From IMG/VR virus record IMGVR_UViG_3300044635_001679, positions 1-50,395 of that record: a stretch of DNA of 50,395 nt. One strand, given 5' to 3'. Source of the stretch: a virus. Made by a program: the position numbers and the translations under genes. Every line of letters starts with the position of its first letter. The first letter of the stretch is position 1. The notes under the pieces are model-generated. The model did not search any database. It worked only from the letters and a program-made list of their open reading frames with translations, and had not been told where the DNA came from. This document shows positions 29,201 through 36,012 of this stretch, piece by piece.

Positions 29201-29506
29201 TAATTCTCTTGTTGCATTCTTAATACCATCAGCTAATACTGCGCCGATTTTAGCGAAAGTTGCTACATTGAATGCTTTCATTAATAATTTATCTGTAGCT
29301 GCAATTTGTTTTCCAAATTTCTCTAACATAGTTACATTATCACCTGTAACTTTTTTCAATCCTGCAAGTCCAAAGTTAGCAACCATAACCTTAGTTTGCA
29401 TATTACTAATACGCTCAGAAATATTATCAACAACTTTACTAAGATTATCTTCTCCTTGAAAGTTGATGGCTACTTCTTGTTGATAATCATTCATTAATTG
29501 AGACAT
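23234..29506 (-). CDS. Tail tape measure protein
   Basis: 2090 residues, the largest gene. The first 500 residues have the tape-measure minor tail domain (GGADTGATMKVLTQTIRAYN, LANGFAQSAVTANAAKV, QGFDTPSALTGLEALF). A hydrophobic stretch follows near residue 930 (FAPILLPVAGAAALLY), then about 900 residues of coiled coil rich in Gln, Lys and Leu. A short duplication is visible near residues 549 and 593 (IGIDQQHLL, IGIDQSHLL). By the usual scale of about 0.15 nm per residue, tail length would be near 300 nm. Only two exact copies of the dispersed motif lie inside. Confidence 0.93.
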   Translation of the reverse strand: MSQLMNDYQQEVAINFQGEDNLSKVVDNISERISNMQTKVMVANFGLAGLKKVTGDNVTMLEKFGKQIAATDKLLMKAFNVATFAKIGAVLADGIKNATRELSGFSTGVKAFTASGYTTQIIDDFKNLQDAILLSKEAVDQFSLQALTAYNRYKKAQVEVEVLFSKGNEFIGDLSKNIQNLVNNDLKNAVTSIEALGAAYQAASASFTEASENTAVMTAGLKLAKAGGADTGATMKVLTQTIRAYNMSATDSNKVAAVLNKTIQLGITTMPELANGFAQSAVTANAAKVKLEELAAAVAALTLQGFDTPSALTGLEALFRNIINKTPQAEAALRSLRDESSKPIRFDIAEIKTKGFAKALDDLNKAAKGNAEILATIIPEATAYNTALALMSNNAEQLKDNSKSMFEITKTGKIARETLDEAFGIKISSQAEKFDAIINRITEQFIQFGEQIAPFFQVGVDVLEKTVSVLSSISPEMKKIIAQWIIFQMSVGQVTNAIGQLVGAATQAFMIFQGWRIFTGLFNGELLKQVKIVQELAKANIGLLPVVKQVIGIDQQHLLLGQEFNLQQLNRFQIIGKLREQNLGLIAQAKQLIGIDQSHLLVGQQSLTLDEQREEILNRLVEQNKDYKKASKELSNIEKEHLDITSKVKEAEDTLSESYTKLAKDKYDRSKLEKELNSSTAKSAEEQYQLAERYQQQQELIAKSEAELAVKKKNKLDLDEKAAKLQQEVADKTAKAEKISQTVKDNTLKIQKAQTLAEELQRKAVEARTLADLASSQAQTAKAAADAAGGTNATLNAAAEVALTNATTLETAAEVANTTATNANNAARTLATTLATEQGIAEGRLIKIRTLAGEQTVKNTLLNRMLGFSFKDLIPKMDDVKKTSGNLWTNLNKPINFSGIKDGVSSLFSKLSGMLPIVGQIGTKLLTFAPILLPVAGAAALLYDQFAGTSAQVRKLQEDLTKINKELEVSKLKTLQDLDSKGKLSYEMKKQLIMMEHNNELAKLNGFENTKLVGIWENIGNAIGAAFNGVIGFGKAIFDMFDKILPIFSLYKAIRYDQVISTFSEIEAQIEKTSAATLKFAEVNSKLKQGFTDIEKVNKKIREGKSLEPDDITKLKNQAEERLKLIDDEIAANDRRLEALKEKLKDYDALDPEKQKQAAAEDQDLASRRDVLEAQNENLKKQRQINADTNKANIEYLQQRNMFVKRLQEANPNKNDPNNKKNDFLDEDFEGQVGNKVNSLQVRMRRSFRQSNEDLQEYARKVEATLDGTNKYVNREGKEVKLDVTQLGQYVQDFDKNVETTVAGIGQLYEGNYINAKEANEKLQAVLNQQVGDTKKKVKDLFSTEQLQQYYAQIIEYSKNASKKQIDLLSKDAEIQQQLISAGVKSQIDGSKEIRKIQQEQLKAQINDLEKTLQLQLDIAPALKQELEKQLKLLKAQLNAADKEDQRKSIDERYQQQQVALDKEVAAFKLSRAKFVSTEEESIIKLEQLQKQQLLQQQNKLQEQLKLVGNDKEERTKLETELLNLQLQYQQIVTSSLQREFDKRNKQLSNDIERQKLEYGKLTRTLSSTTDSLQEELKIIEARNKSILAANQYETSRLQNQLRVTADIEKRADIEVQLVELKNKNSEVTLAQEAKSLQYQQKLVDLGFQKQQIELDINKLQNESQRTLLELELERALEQKQSKEEIETLQTKLDINIEESKSLESKSKLQQEVRRNQLEINNLTKQDLEYKLALTREGGELDVEIAKQNRVLATYEKQAQQAKVSAELAEISANKQLVQNNLILKSYENRINLTQKQLDLEQQQQNNTQRMFKLAGDLATTDYQKQEFAKLAARQELMALDKKQEIEKQLLEIQIKSNNLALQRQEIEQKTAELKLAAELKVQIAETKKVLASKTATNEDKAAASAQLEAKQFAYEAKLAERPLLEQQRQLSKFDDNIKRYQLQQNQSNEVQDKSVAYAKTTFGIGDDMEIYRAIRNNLASVIDDVTNEINNKDLNYNKIFSNSNVVVPVAPKLTYDTVSKNNIVPLSNNTNTISNDKQVVINFTNTNDVTIEGNASSKEVTNGIKDANDDAIKKLYDVFRKTNVELGNK

Positions 29507-29507
29507 A

Positions 29508-29723
29508 TTAGTAATTCATGAATTGACTTATAGTTGGATCTTCTTCTTTTAATTTCGCATAGTTTTTTTCTATCTCTTCTGCATCTTTAAGTTTTGAATC
29601 TTTACGTAACTCATTTGTTTCTTTAATCAAGTCTTGTATTTCAAGATGAGTTAGTTTATCCCTAATGAGAAAAGCTGCATCAACTGTTTTATATATTTCA
29701 ATTAATGCAGCTAATTCTTCCAT
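29508..29723 (-). CDS. Tail assembly chaperone candidate, second frame
   Basis: 71 residues, acidic and helical (LIKETNELRKDSKLKDAEEI), in the position of the downstream T part of a G/GT chaperone pair, directly before the tape measure. It lies in the -1 frame relative to the preceding gene, and that frame is open across the gap, so a fused product is possible, but no classical slippery heptamer is seen. EIEK at the centre is a motif copy (29565). Confidence 0.55.
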   Translation of the reverse strand: MEELAALIEIYKTVDAAFLIRDKLTHLEIQDLIKETNELRKDSKLKDAEEIEKNYAKLKEEDPTISQFMNY

Positions 29724-29752
29724 ATCGGAATTACCGCTTATTGGTTGTTGGT

Positions 29753-30214
29753 TTATTCCTGTTTCACTACTTGTCCTTTGTCGAACATCTCTTTTATGAA
29801 CTTAGGGAAGTTAAATCTATATAACTCCGATAGTACAGAAGGTAGAAAAAACGAATTATCTTCTAAATCAACGGTAATGTTTCCTACATCATCACAACTT
29901 TGAGAAAAGAATAGTTTGATTAATTGAGGAATGTCACTTTCAAGTTTATCTAAATCAATACCACCTTCTTTACCGATAACAGGTATTAACTTAGCTAATT
30001 TTTCTACATTACCCCATACAGCATCATCAAGTAATAAACTACCTGAATAAACACATTTTACTTTAATGGGATCAATGTGCTGATACATTCCCTCAATTAA
30101 TGCTTGTTGTAATACTAATATCTCTTTAAGTTTTGATCTCTTAGGAACTGTAATAATGTCAGTTCCTATTACATTACCCTTCTCATCTTTATATTCAATG
30201 GTATGAACTGTCAT
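29753..30214 (-). CDS. Tail assembly chaperone candidate (G-like)
   Basis: 153 residues between the tail tube and tape measure, the standard place of the G-type chaperone. Contains TIEYKDEKGNVIGTDIITVP, LKEILVLQQALIEGMYQH and an acidic centre. It probably keeps the tape measure soluble until tube polymerisation. A motif copy at 29840 lies inside. Confidence 0.6.
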   Translation of the reverse strand: MTVHTIEYKDEKGNVIGTDIITVPKRSKLKEILVLQQALIEGMYQHIDPIKVKCVYSGSLLLDDAVWGNVEKLAKLIPVIGKEGGIDLDKLESDIPQLIKLFFSQSCDDVGNITVDLEDNSFFLPSVLSELYRFNFPKFIKEMFDKGQVVKQE

Positions 30215-30233
30215 TTTGTATTACCGTAATTAA

Positions 30234-31025
30234 TTAACAACCAACATACTTACTAGTATAGTCTAATGTATAAGGGAAACAAGCACCAGGAACATCATTG
30301 ATAAACCAAGGAATTTCCATTTGATCTGCACCAAAGTCAATAGCACTACCTTCAAAAGAACAAGAACAGTTTTCAGCTTTGAAACTAACTAGTTGATTTT
30401 CAGTAGTAACTAACATTGCAATTATTTTATGCGCCCCAATTATATCATCACCAATACCAGTTACAGTTAGTGATTCGGTAGTAGTTAATGTAACAATTTC
30501 TTTTGCTGTTACTAAGTTAGTGCTGAACTTAACTGCTAAATTAGCACCAATAGCAAACGTATCATTAGTAGTAGCATTAAAGGTATCGTAAGGTTGTTGA
30601 ACTAACTGAACACTCAAGTTATTACGAATAATGGATGCCTTACTTGGTGCATCTTCAAGTACAGCATGACCAGATTTACTAACAGATGTTTCACCTGCAA
30701 AAGTACCAGTAGTAACGAGATAAGATTTAACTACATCCATTGATTTAGTTTGACTTTCATACAATCTACCTGTTTTGAATTGAAGTAATTCAGGTTGAAT
30801 GTGAGAGTAAACAAGTCTGATTGTTGGAGTACGACCCTTAATGTAACTATTGGCACGAGTCATTTCACCTTGACTGTTCTGCGTCATTTGAATACGCTGA
30901 TCAATTTGGTTATCAATGACTACGTTAAGTGGTTTAGGGATATTAAGTAATGCACCATCAGCCAATCTGATAATTGCTAATTCAGCTACACCTTTGAAAG
31001 TTTCATTGCGTTTGAGAATTGTCAT
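30234..31025 (-). CDS. Major tail tube protein
   Basis: 263 residues with the mixed beta composition of tube subunits: N-terminal KGVAELAIIRLADGALLNIP, central IRNNLSVQLVQQPYDTF, and C-terminal SCSFEGSAIDFGADQMEIPW. It is followed, in reading order, by the two chaperone candidates and the tape measure, the canonical siphovirus order. Upstream lies a motif copy (31041-31051). Confidence 0.72.
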   Translation of the reverse strand: MTILKRNETFKGVAELAIIRLADGALLNIPKPLNVVIDNQIDQRIQMTQNSQGEMTRANSYIKGRTPTIRLVYSHIQPELLQFKTGRLYESQTKSMDVVKSYLVTTGTFAGETSVSKSGHAVLEDAPSKASIIRNNLSVQLVQQPYDTFNATTNDTFAIGANLAVKFSTNLVTAKEIVTLTTTESLTVTGIGDDIIGAHKIIAMLVTTENQLVSFKAENCSCSFEGSAIDFGADQMEIPWFINDVPGACFPYTLDYTSKYVGC

Positions 31026-31082
31026 ATGTTAATTAGTTAGAGGTAGAAAAATGAACGAAGTTAATTATGCGGCGTATTATAA

Positions 31083-31559
31083 CTAATAGCTTCCTTCTGT
31101 TATTGTAAAACTAAATCGTAAAAATGAGTAAACAGGGATTCCTATTTCACTCATTGGTGTACGATACTGACACCTTTTACTTGTTTCTTCTATAAATATA
31201 CTTTTGAGTTGCGTTGTTACACTAAGGATCTGATTAATATTGTAATCTACCCAATTCAAATACGGTAATAATCTTTCATGTTCTGGTAATGCAAGACCGT
31301 ATTGTAATTCAATACTAGACTTACGTTTGTTATTAGGTAAATAGAATGAACTTTGTCTTGATAACTTTAGTACAGGTAGATCGCTTACTGGAATATTATA
31401 AGCATCATAATTATAAACTGTTCTTACTATAATTGTGTTAGCTAATGTATTGCGCCGATTAAGTTCATCTTTAATATAGTTACCTAAACAAAGTAAGTTG
31501 GTGTCTTGTAATATGTCATGTGCTGTATCTAATTCTCCATAAGTATTGTTAGTCATCAA
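31083..31559 (-). CDS. Tail completion/terminator protein
   Basis: 158 residues directly upstream of the tube gene. Features such as CLGNYIKDELNRRNTLANTI, LSRQSSFYLPNN and the C-terminal YSFLRFSFTITEGSY fit the small alpha/beta tail terminator class by size and order. The start overlaps the end of the tagged gene at 31549. Confidence 0.5.
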   Translation of the reverse strand: MMTNNTYGELDTAHDILQDTNLLCLGNYIKDELNRRNTLANTIIVRTVYNYDAYNIPVSDLPVLKLSRQSSFYLPNNKRKSSIELQYGLALPEHERLLPYLNWVDYNINQILSVTTQLKSIFIEETSKRCQYRTPMSEIGIPVYSFLRFSFTITEGSY

Positions 31560-31896
31560 TACGACTCATATCTTGAAACATTAATTTTCTCATAGGATGA
31601 TTATCTGGAAATGGTTTATGTTTCTTTTTACCTATAGGCGAATAAGGACTATTACTATGATCTAAATAAGCTGCACCTCCTAATATACCAGCACCAATTC
31701 CTGCACCAATTAAATTAGCTTTATTACCATATTTAATTCTCCAAGGTAAACTAGCTAATGTACCCATTCCTGCTCCTACTGTACTAGCAGTAGCCAATCG
31801 TAACCCTGCACCTAACTTACTCATTTTTTGTTTTCTCTTTTTTCTATCTTTACCTCTCCCATAATTACTTGAATCAATATCAGATAAAAAAAACAT
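31549..31896 (-). CDS. FFLSD-tagged basic glycine-rich protein
   Basis: 115 residues: MFFLSD, SSNYGRGKDRKKRK, then SKLGAGLRLATASTVGAGMG and a second Gly-rich stretch, and YLDHSNSPYSPIGKKK near the end. The same layout is repeated at the C-terminal part of 47322-48896 and in the pseudogene at 48903-49160. Here the FFLSD leucine codon is TTA instead of CTA, so the DNA motif is broken but the peptide is kept, which argues for selection on the peptide. An opposite motif copy at 31839 encodes DRKK. Confidence 0.65.
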   Translation of the reverse strand: MFFLSDIDSSNYGRGKDRKKRKQKMSKLGAGLRLATASTVGAGMGTLASLPWRIKYGNKANLIGAGIGAGILGGAAYLDHSNSPYSPIGKKKHKPFPDNHPMRKLMFQDMSRIDD

Positions 31897-31901
31897 AGTT
31901 G

Positions 31902-32288
31902 TTAATTGTTGTTAATATTAAACAACCAATTAATGGTTATCTTAGCACTACTATAACCTACTTTAGTTAACGGTTGTTTCTTATTACTACTTCTTATTGC
32001 AATATTATTACTAACTAACTTAGGTTGACTAACTGCTTTAGGTAATGCAATAGGAATAACACTATTTGTTTCAATTAACTTTTTAATTTGTTTACTTTGT
32101 TGACTTACATAAGGTAACTTATTACCTAAGTTAATATTACTTGAAGTTTCAATGTTAACGTTAGGTAATGTTTTAGGTAATTCTTGTTTTATTACAGGAA
32201 TAGCATCTCTACTGAGATTATTAACTTTATCTTGTGTTTGTTTAAAGTTAGTAACAAACTTATCTAACTTATCAACGTTTATTTTCAT
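31902..32288 (-). CDS. Small basic protein, unknown
   Basis: 128 residues, Asn/Lys/Ser-rich, with VDKLDKFVTNFKQTQDKVNN at the N terminus. Overlaps the end of the ATT-start gene by 17 bases. Located between connector and tail genes; a minor virion role is possible. Confidence 0.5.
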   Translation of the reverse strand: MKINVDKLDKFVTNFKQTQDKVNNLSRDAIPVIKQELPKTLPNVNIETSSNINLGNKLPYVSQQSKQIKKLIETNSVIPIALPKAVSQPKLVSNNIAIRSSNKKQPLTKVGYSSAKITINWLFNINNN

Positions 32289-32751
32289 TGTTACTTCTTA
32301 ACTTGTTATATAGATAAGTACCACCTAAACCTGTTGCTAATCCAATACCTGATCCAATTAATACGCCTTTTTTAATAGCGACATTTCTTATTTGGTTAAG
32401 TTTGTTATTTAATCTTGCTTTCCCACTTTTAGGGAATCTATCAGAAAATCTTTCTATATGAACTAAGCGTTCTTTAGATTTTTTTAAACCTTCTTCACCC
32501 ATAAGTATTTTTTTAAGTTCATCATATTCTTCAGGATGTTCCGCTTTCCAACCAGTAATCTTCCACATTCTATCTGCTTTTTTAAAAGTATTATTTTGTA
32601 ATGCTCTAACTTTACTATCATTTCCCCAACTCCAACCAATACCAGAACCTATAGCAGTACCACCTATTGCTCCAATAACCATATTACGTTTCTTACGTGG
32701 TCGTTTATCTTTACCTCTGCCGTACTCTGATAAATTAGATAGAAAAAAAAT
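32272..32751 (-). CDS. FFLSN-tagged basic protein starting at ATT
   Basis: 159 residues if read from ATT at 32751, which follows directly after the TAA of the upstream gene. The first codons give (M)FFLSNLSEYGRGKDK and then RPRKKRN, the same tag as elsewhere, encoded by a motif copy (32737-32747). The first in-frame ATG lies only after the tag, so a start there would remove it. The body has two Gly-rich segments (VIGAIGGTAIGSGIGW; KKGVLIGSGIGLATGLGG) around a basic helical centre. ATT is a rare but known start codon. Confidence 0.6.
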   Translation of the reverse strand: MFFLSNLSEYGRGKDKRPRKKRNMVIGAIGGTAIGSGIGWSWGNDSKVRALQNNTFKKADRMWKITGWKAEHPEEYDELKKILMGEEGLKKSKERLVHIERFSDRFPKSGKARLNNKLNQIRNVAIKKGVLIGSGIGLATGLGGTYLYNKLRSNNENKR

Positions 32752-33348
32752 TTAATACCTATCCTTATAACCACTTATGAAGTCAACATCTACTAACGCA
32801 TTAGTTACGTTATCACTAGTTAACTTGCTAACATAAACTGGTGCATTAGTTATCGTATCTAAGTTCTGATAGTTAACACGTCTTACTTCATTAACTAGTA
32901 CAATTGGTTGTGGCGGTTTACCTGGTATTTCTGGTACAGGTGGTTGTCCTGGTATGTAGATGTTCATACCAGCAGTAAGCATTTGTAACAACCCATAAGC
33001 ATACAACTTTAAGTCACTTCCAGTACCAGCAAGATCGCCGCCTAATTGACTTATTCCTTGTCCTTGAAAGTGAATACGTAATAGTTCTGCTATCACTAAA
33101 CTTTCAACAATATCTGTAACTATAGGTTGTTGATTGTTTAGTGGTAGTTCATATATCTGTTGTAATATCAGATTAACAAAGTTCTCTTTCTGTTCAATTA
33201 CAATATCAACAAGTACATCACTAACTGGTATTGATGTTGGGTTTTGTTGATATATCGGATCTGTAATACTACTAGGTCTAATAGGTAAGCGATAACGTAA
33301 CTTCTCTGCTATCGCTTCCTTTGTTACGTAAATTGGTGTGTATGTCAC
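32752..33348 (-). CDS. Head-tail connector/adaptor candidate
   Basis: 198 residues, mostly helical, with IYVTKEAIAEKLRYRLPI at the start and YVTKEA/..LIQQIYELPLNN type helices as in gp6-like adaptors; a Pro-rich loop (IPGQPPVPEIPGKPPQP) follows. Position between head genes and tail completion gene supports an adaptor joining portal to tail. Not a firm family match. Confidence 0.5.
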   Translation of the reverse strand: MTYTPIYVTKEAIAEKLRYRLPIRPSSITDPIYQQNPTSIPVSDVLVDIVIEQKENFVNLILQQIYELPLNNQQPIVTDIVESLVIAELLRIHFQGQGISQLGGDLAGTGSDLKLYAYGLLQMLTAGMNIYIPGQPPVPEIPGKPPQPIVLVNEVRRVNYQNLDTITNAPVYVSKLTSDNVTNALVDVDFISGYKDRY

Positions 33349-33365
33349 TATATTACTGTTTAGTA

Positions 33366-33599
33366 TTACATTCTACCAGCTTTCTTTTCACGGTTATAAA
33401 ATGTTTTAGCTAATTTAATAGCGTCTTTTTGATCGTTACCCGTTGATTTAATTTTAAGCGGTTTACCTTTACTAAGACCTAAACCAAACCAACCACCTTT
33501 AACATAAGTTTTAGCATTGATGGTGTCGCCACGTCTTAGTCGTTTCTTCTTGTCTCTACCTCTACCAAACTCAGCATTGAAATCAGATAGAAAAAACAT
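33366..33599 (-). CDS. FFLSD-tagged small basic protein
   Basis: 77 residues: MFFLSDFNAEFGRGRDKKKR then a Gly- and Lys-rich remainder (WFGLGLSKGKPLKIK). The cleanest copy of the tag. Stop-to-start spacing with its tagged neighbour is two bases. Motif copy at 33585-33595 encodes FFLSD. Confidence 0.65.
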   Translation of the reverse strand: MFFLSDFNAEFGRGRDKKKRLRRGDTINAKTYVKGGWFGLGLSKGKPLKIKSTGNDQKDAIKLAKTFYNREKKAGRM

Positions 33600-33601
33600 A
33601 A

Positions 33602-33838
33602 TTAAATAATCCCTAATTTATTAGCAAGTGATAACCAACCGCGTACCTCACGACTAACACCTCTAGCTTCTTTTGCTGTGTGAATACCAGTGCGAACTGT
33701 ACTTGTTCCTGTATTTATATTTTTACGTAAATTGTTTTTATCTTCTTTGCGTCTCACCCTTTTTTTTCTATCTCTTGATCCTTTTTTTCTACCTTTACTG
33801 AACTCTAAGTTCTCTTGAAAGTCAGATAGAAAAAACAT
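33602..33838 (-). CDS. FFLSD-tagged small basic protein with three motif copies
   Basis: 78 residues: MFFLSD, LEFSKGRKKGSRDRKKR, and a basic helical tail. Three motif copies lie in the first 80 bases: 33824 (FFLSD), 33784 (GRKK) and 33763 (DRKK). The first is inverted relative to the other two, so the 5' end of the mRNA can fold into a U/A hairpin. Confidence 0.65.
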   Translation of the reverse strand: MFFLSDFQENLEFSKGRKKGSRDRKKRVRRKEDKNNLRKNINTGTSTVRTGIHTAKEARGVSREVRGWLSLANKLGII

Positions 33839-33840
33839 AA

Positions 33841-34254
33841 TTAAATCTTCTTAGGTTTACGACTTAACTTAGATTTAACTACTTCAACTTCAGGTACTTC
33901 TACTTCACTAACTTCAATTTTTTCTTCATTACTTTCACTTTTTTCTATCTCTACTTCATTAACTACTTCTTTTATTAGTTCAGGTTCTTGTACTTCTTTA
34001 AGTTGAATAGTTACTCGTTCTTGTAGTAACTTAGTTTCACTGTCATTAACTGTTAATTCAACGGTATTATCTCTAATTAGCTCTGATGTAATAGTAGCTT
34101 CACTAACAGCAACTATAAAGTTACGATTTTCCAATATATGTTTTGGTAAGTTACTTAATTCACCATATAAATAAGGTCTTGTTGATGGAGCATATCTATT
34201 ACTATTATGAAGAAATTCAGCAATGATGTAATATTGATCAGTTGGATTAGGCAT
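33841..34254 (-). CDS. Protein with acidic C-terminal half, unknown
   Basis: 137 residues. The first 60 residues look like a small folded domain (DQYYIIAEFLHNSNRYAPST); the second half is low-complexity acidic with a basic end (KSKLSRKPKKI). EIEK at 33940 is a motif copy. Lies in the connector region. Confidence 0.5.
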   Translation of the reverse strand: MPNPTDQYYIIAEFLHNSNRYAPSTRPYLYGELSNLPKHILENRNFIVAVSEATITSELIRDNTVELTVNDSETKLLQERVTIQLKEVQEPELIKEVVNEVEIEKSESNEEKIEVSEVEVPEVEVVKSKLSRKPKKI

Positions 34255-34257
34255 ATG

Positions 34258-34611
34258 TTATGAGTTTTCTGGTGCATCACCAGCTTGAGTTAGAAATGTG
34301 TTTAAATCAGATTTATTACCAGATGTTGCGGAAGTTAATGCTGGTGTTACACCACCACTAGAATAACTTGTTGCATTACCTGGAAACACGTATTGTTTAG
34401 GTACAACAGTTAATTCATTATTGAGAATAATAAGTGGTAATACAATACGTTGAACAGTCTTAGTTACTGTACTTGCATCATCTTTAGTAATAGTTAAGTT
34501 AATATCAACAATAAATTCATTCGTACCTTCAGCAATAGCACCAGTAAATGATAATGCTTTAGATAAAGTAGGATTTAGTTTTTCGCGCTTAAATGAAGAT
34601 GAGATTGTCAT
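34258..34611 (-). CDS. Small virion-type protein, unknown
   Basis: 117 residues, beta-rich (EFIVDINLTITKDDASTVTK) with a Ser/Thr/Gly-rich C terminus. Composition and position suggest a minor head or tail structural protein. Confidence 0.5.
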   Translation of the reverse strand: MTISSSFKREKLNPTLSKALSFTGAIAEGTNEFIVDINLTITKDDASTVTKTVQRIVLPLIILNNELTVVPKQYVFPGNATSYSSGGVTPALTSATSGNKSDLNTFLTQAGDAPENS

Positions 34612-34649
34612 AGTTGTTAAATTGAGTTAAAGTTATTAGTTTAATTATA

Positions 34650-35081
34650 CTAAATTAACTCTTCAATTTCATTAACCAATACAACACCAAACCCAGCTAA
34701 CTCTGCTGTACTTAACCAAATTTGCGCTTGGTAGCTTGGGTCTGGTTGTGTTTGTTGAAGTAGTTTAATCAGCTTGTCATAACTTTCTTTAGAAAGAATA
34801 TCTCCGTCTTTCAAAATACCTAAACTAACAGCAACCAAATCCCAGTTTTGTTGATTGACTGCCTGTAGAATCCTGTCATACGTCCAGGTTTCTGTAATTT
34901 CAAATCTCTCTTTAGGTGTGAGAATTGCTAATGTTTGTTCTAAAGTAGGTAACAGAGGAATTGTACCCTGTGGTTTAGGATTATTAACTAATAACTTATC
35001 GTTTAAGAATGAAGTTAATTCCCTAGCAGATAGTTGAGGGAATTGTGCAATTTGAGAAAGCAGCCATTGTTGTTTTGTCAT
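34650..35081 (-). CDS. Helical protein, unknown
   Basis: 143 residues: MTKQQWLLSQIAQFPQLSAR and a helical body with TWTYDRILQAVNQQNWDLVA. No family recognised. It begins a block (34.6-37.0 kb) without any exact copy of the dispersed motif. Confidence 0.5.
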   Translation of the reverse strand: MTKQQWLLSQIAQFPQLSARELTSFLNDKLLVNNPKPQGTIPLLPTLEQTLAILTPKERFEITETWTYDRILQAVNQQNWDLVAVSLGILKDGDILSKESYDKLIKLLQQTQPDPSYQAQIWLSTAELAGFGVVLVNEIEELI

Positions 35082-35157
35082 GATTTTTAATTATCCACTA
35101 ATAGTTATTCTATTGACACCATCGTAAATAATAGTTGCAAAATTTTCATGATTTTCC

Positions 35158-36012
35158 TCAAGCTACTGTGATGCTGTAGTAAGTGCCTTCATTGCGCTCA
35201 AGGGTCTGGCGGTCGTCGGTGGAGAGGGCAGAGGGGAATACGATAGTTTCTGAGTTACACCCATCGTAATGCCAAAAATTGTCACCGCGTTGACCCATAA
35301 ACAGTTGGTTCAGGGTGATTACTCCACCTGTTGCATTATTGCCACCGTTTGACCAAATGCTTGATTTTGTCGCAGTCGTGGTTAAGCTCACAACATAAGA
35401 CTGTCCTATTGTTGGCAAGAAGCCTGTCTGCACCACACCAGGCTGCACATCTGGAGTGAATCCCAATGAGGCATTTGGGGTTGGCGGAAGGAATCCAGGA
35501 AAGCTGCTGAATATTCCCTTTCCTGGAAAAATGAAAGCACTGCCAGTCCCAATAGGATAGCTAATAATTAATCCTTGTGTTACGTCATTTAATACAGATA
35601 CTAAGGTAAGCTGAGAAAGTGGCAGGGATACACCACTGAAAAATAATGACCCGTTAAATCTGATAGCGGGTTTGCCGTTGGCAATATCAAGTACACCACT
35701 ATTTACAATTCGAGGTTGCTGTCCTGCCGTCGTCTGCGTGGCATTGTTCCCGTTGCCTGATTGGTCATACCAAGTGGTAACAAAGCCGCTGCCAGAGCCG
35801 ACAAATGCTAATAATGTAACTACATCTAAACCCTCTCTAATAAAACCTATATCTATCTCCGCATTATCACTACTTCTCCTTACTCTTATAGCTGCGCCAG
35901 TCCATGAACCGTATAACCTTCTTAATCCATAAGCGGCAGAGGCTCTAACAGAAATTAAATCAAGAACACCTTTAAAACCACCCAACACCACCATTCTAGT
36001 AGAAGTTCTCAT
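35158..36012 (-). CDS. Carbohydrate-binding jelly-roll structural protein
   Basis: 284 residues. GLRRLYGSWTGAAIRVRRSS, TTWYDQSGNGNNATQ and GKPAIRFNGS are typical of concanavalin/arabinofuranosidase-like domains used in phage and bacterial surface proteins. It may decorate the head or a fibre and bind sugars. The gene is clearly richer in G and C than its neighbours, consistent with recent acquisition. It overlaps the preceding gene by four bases. Confidence 0.65.
   Translation of the reverse strand: MRTSTRMVVLGGFKGVLDLISVRASAAYGLRRLYGSWTGAAIRVRRSSDNAEIDIGFIREGLDVVTLLAFVGSGSGFVTTWYDQSGNGNNATQTTAGQQPRIVNSGVLDIANGKPAIRFNGSLFFSGVSLPLSQLTLVSVLNDVTQGLIISYPIGTGSAFIFPGKGIFSSFPGFLPPTPNASLGFTPDVQPGVVQTGFLPTIGQSYVVSLTTTATKSSIWSNGGNNATGGVITLNQLFMGQRGDNFWHYDGCNSETIVFPSALSTDDRQTLERNEGTYYSITVA

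Noticed and set aside
29720-29770. Programmed frameshift joining the two tail chaperone candidates
   Set aside because: The -1 frame is open across the gap, but no slippery heptamer is visible before the stop. Kept as separate genes.
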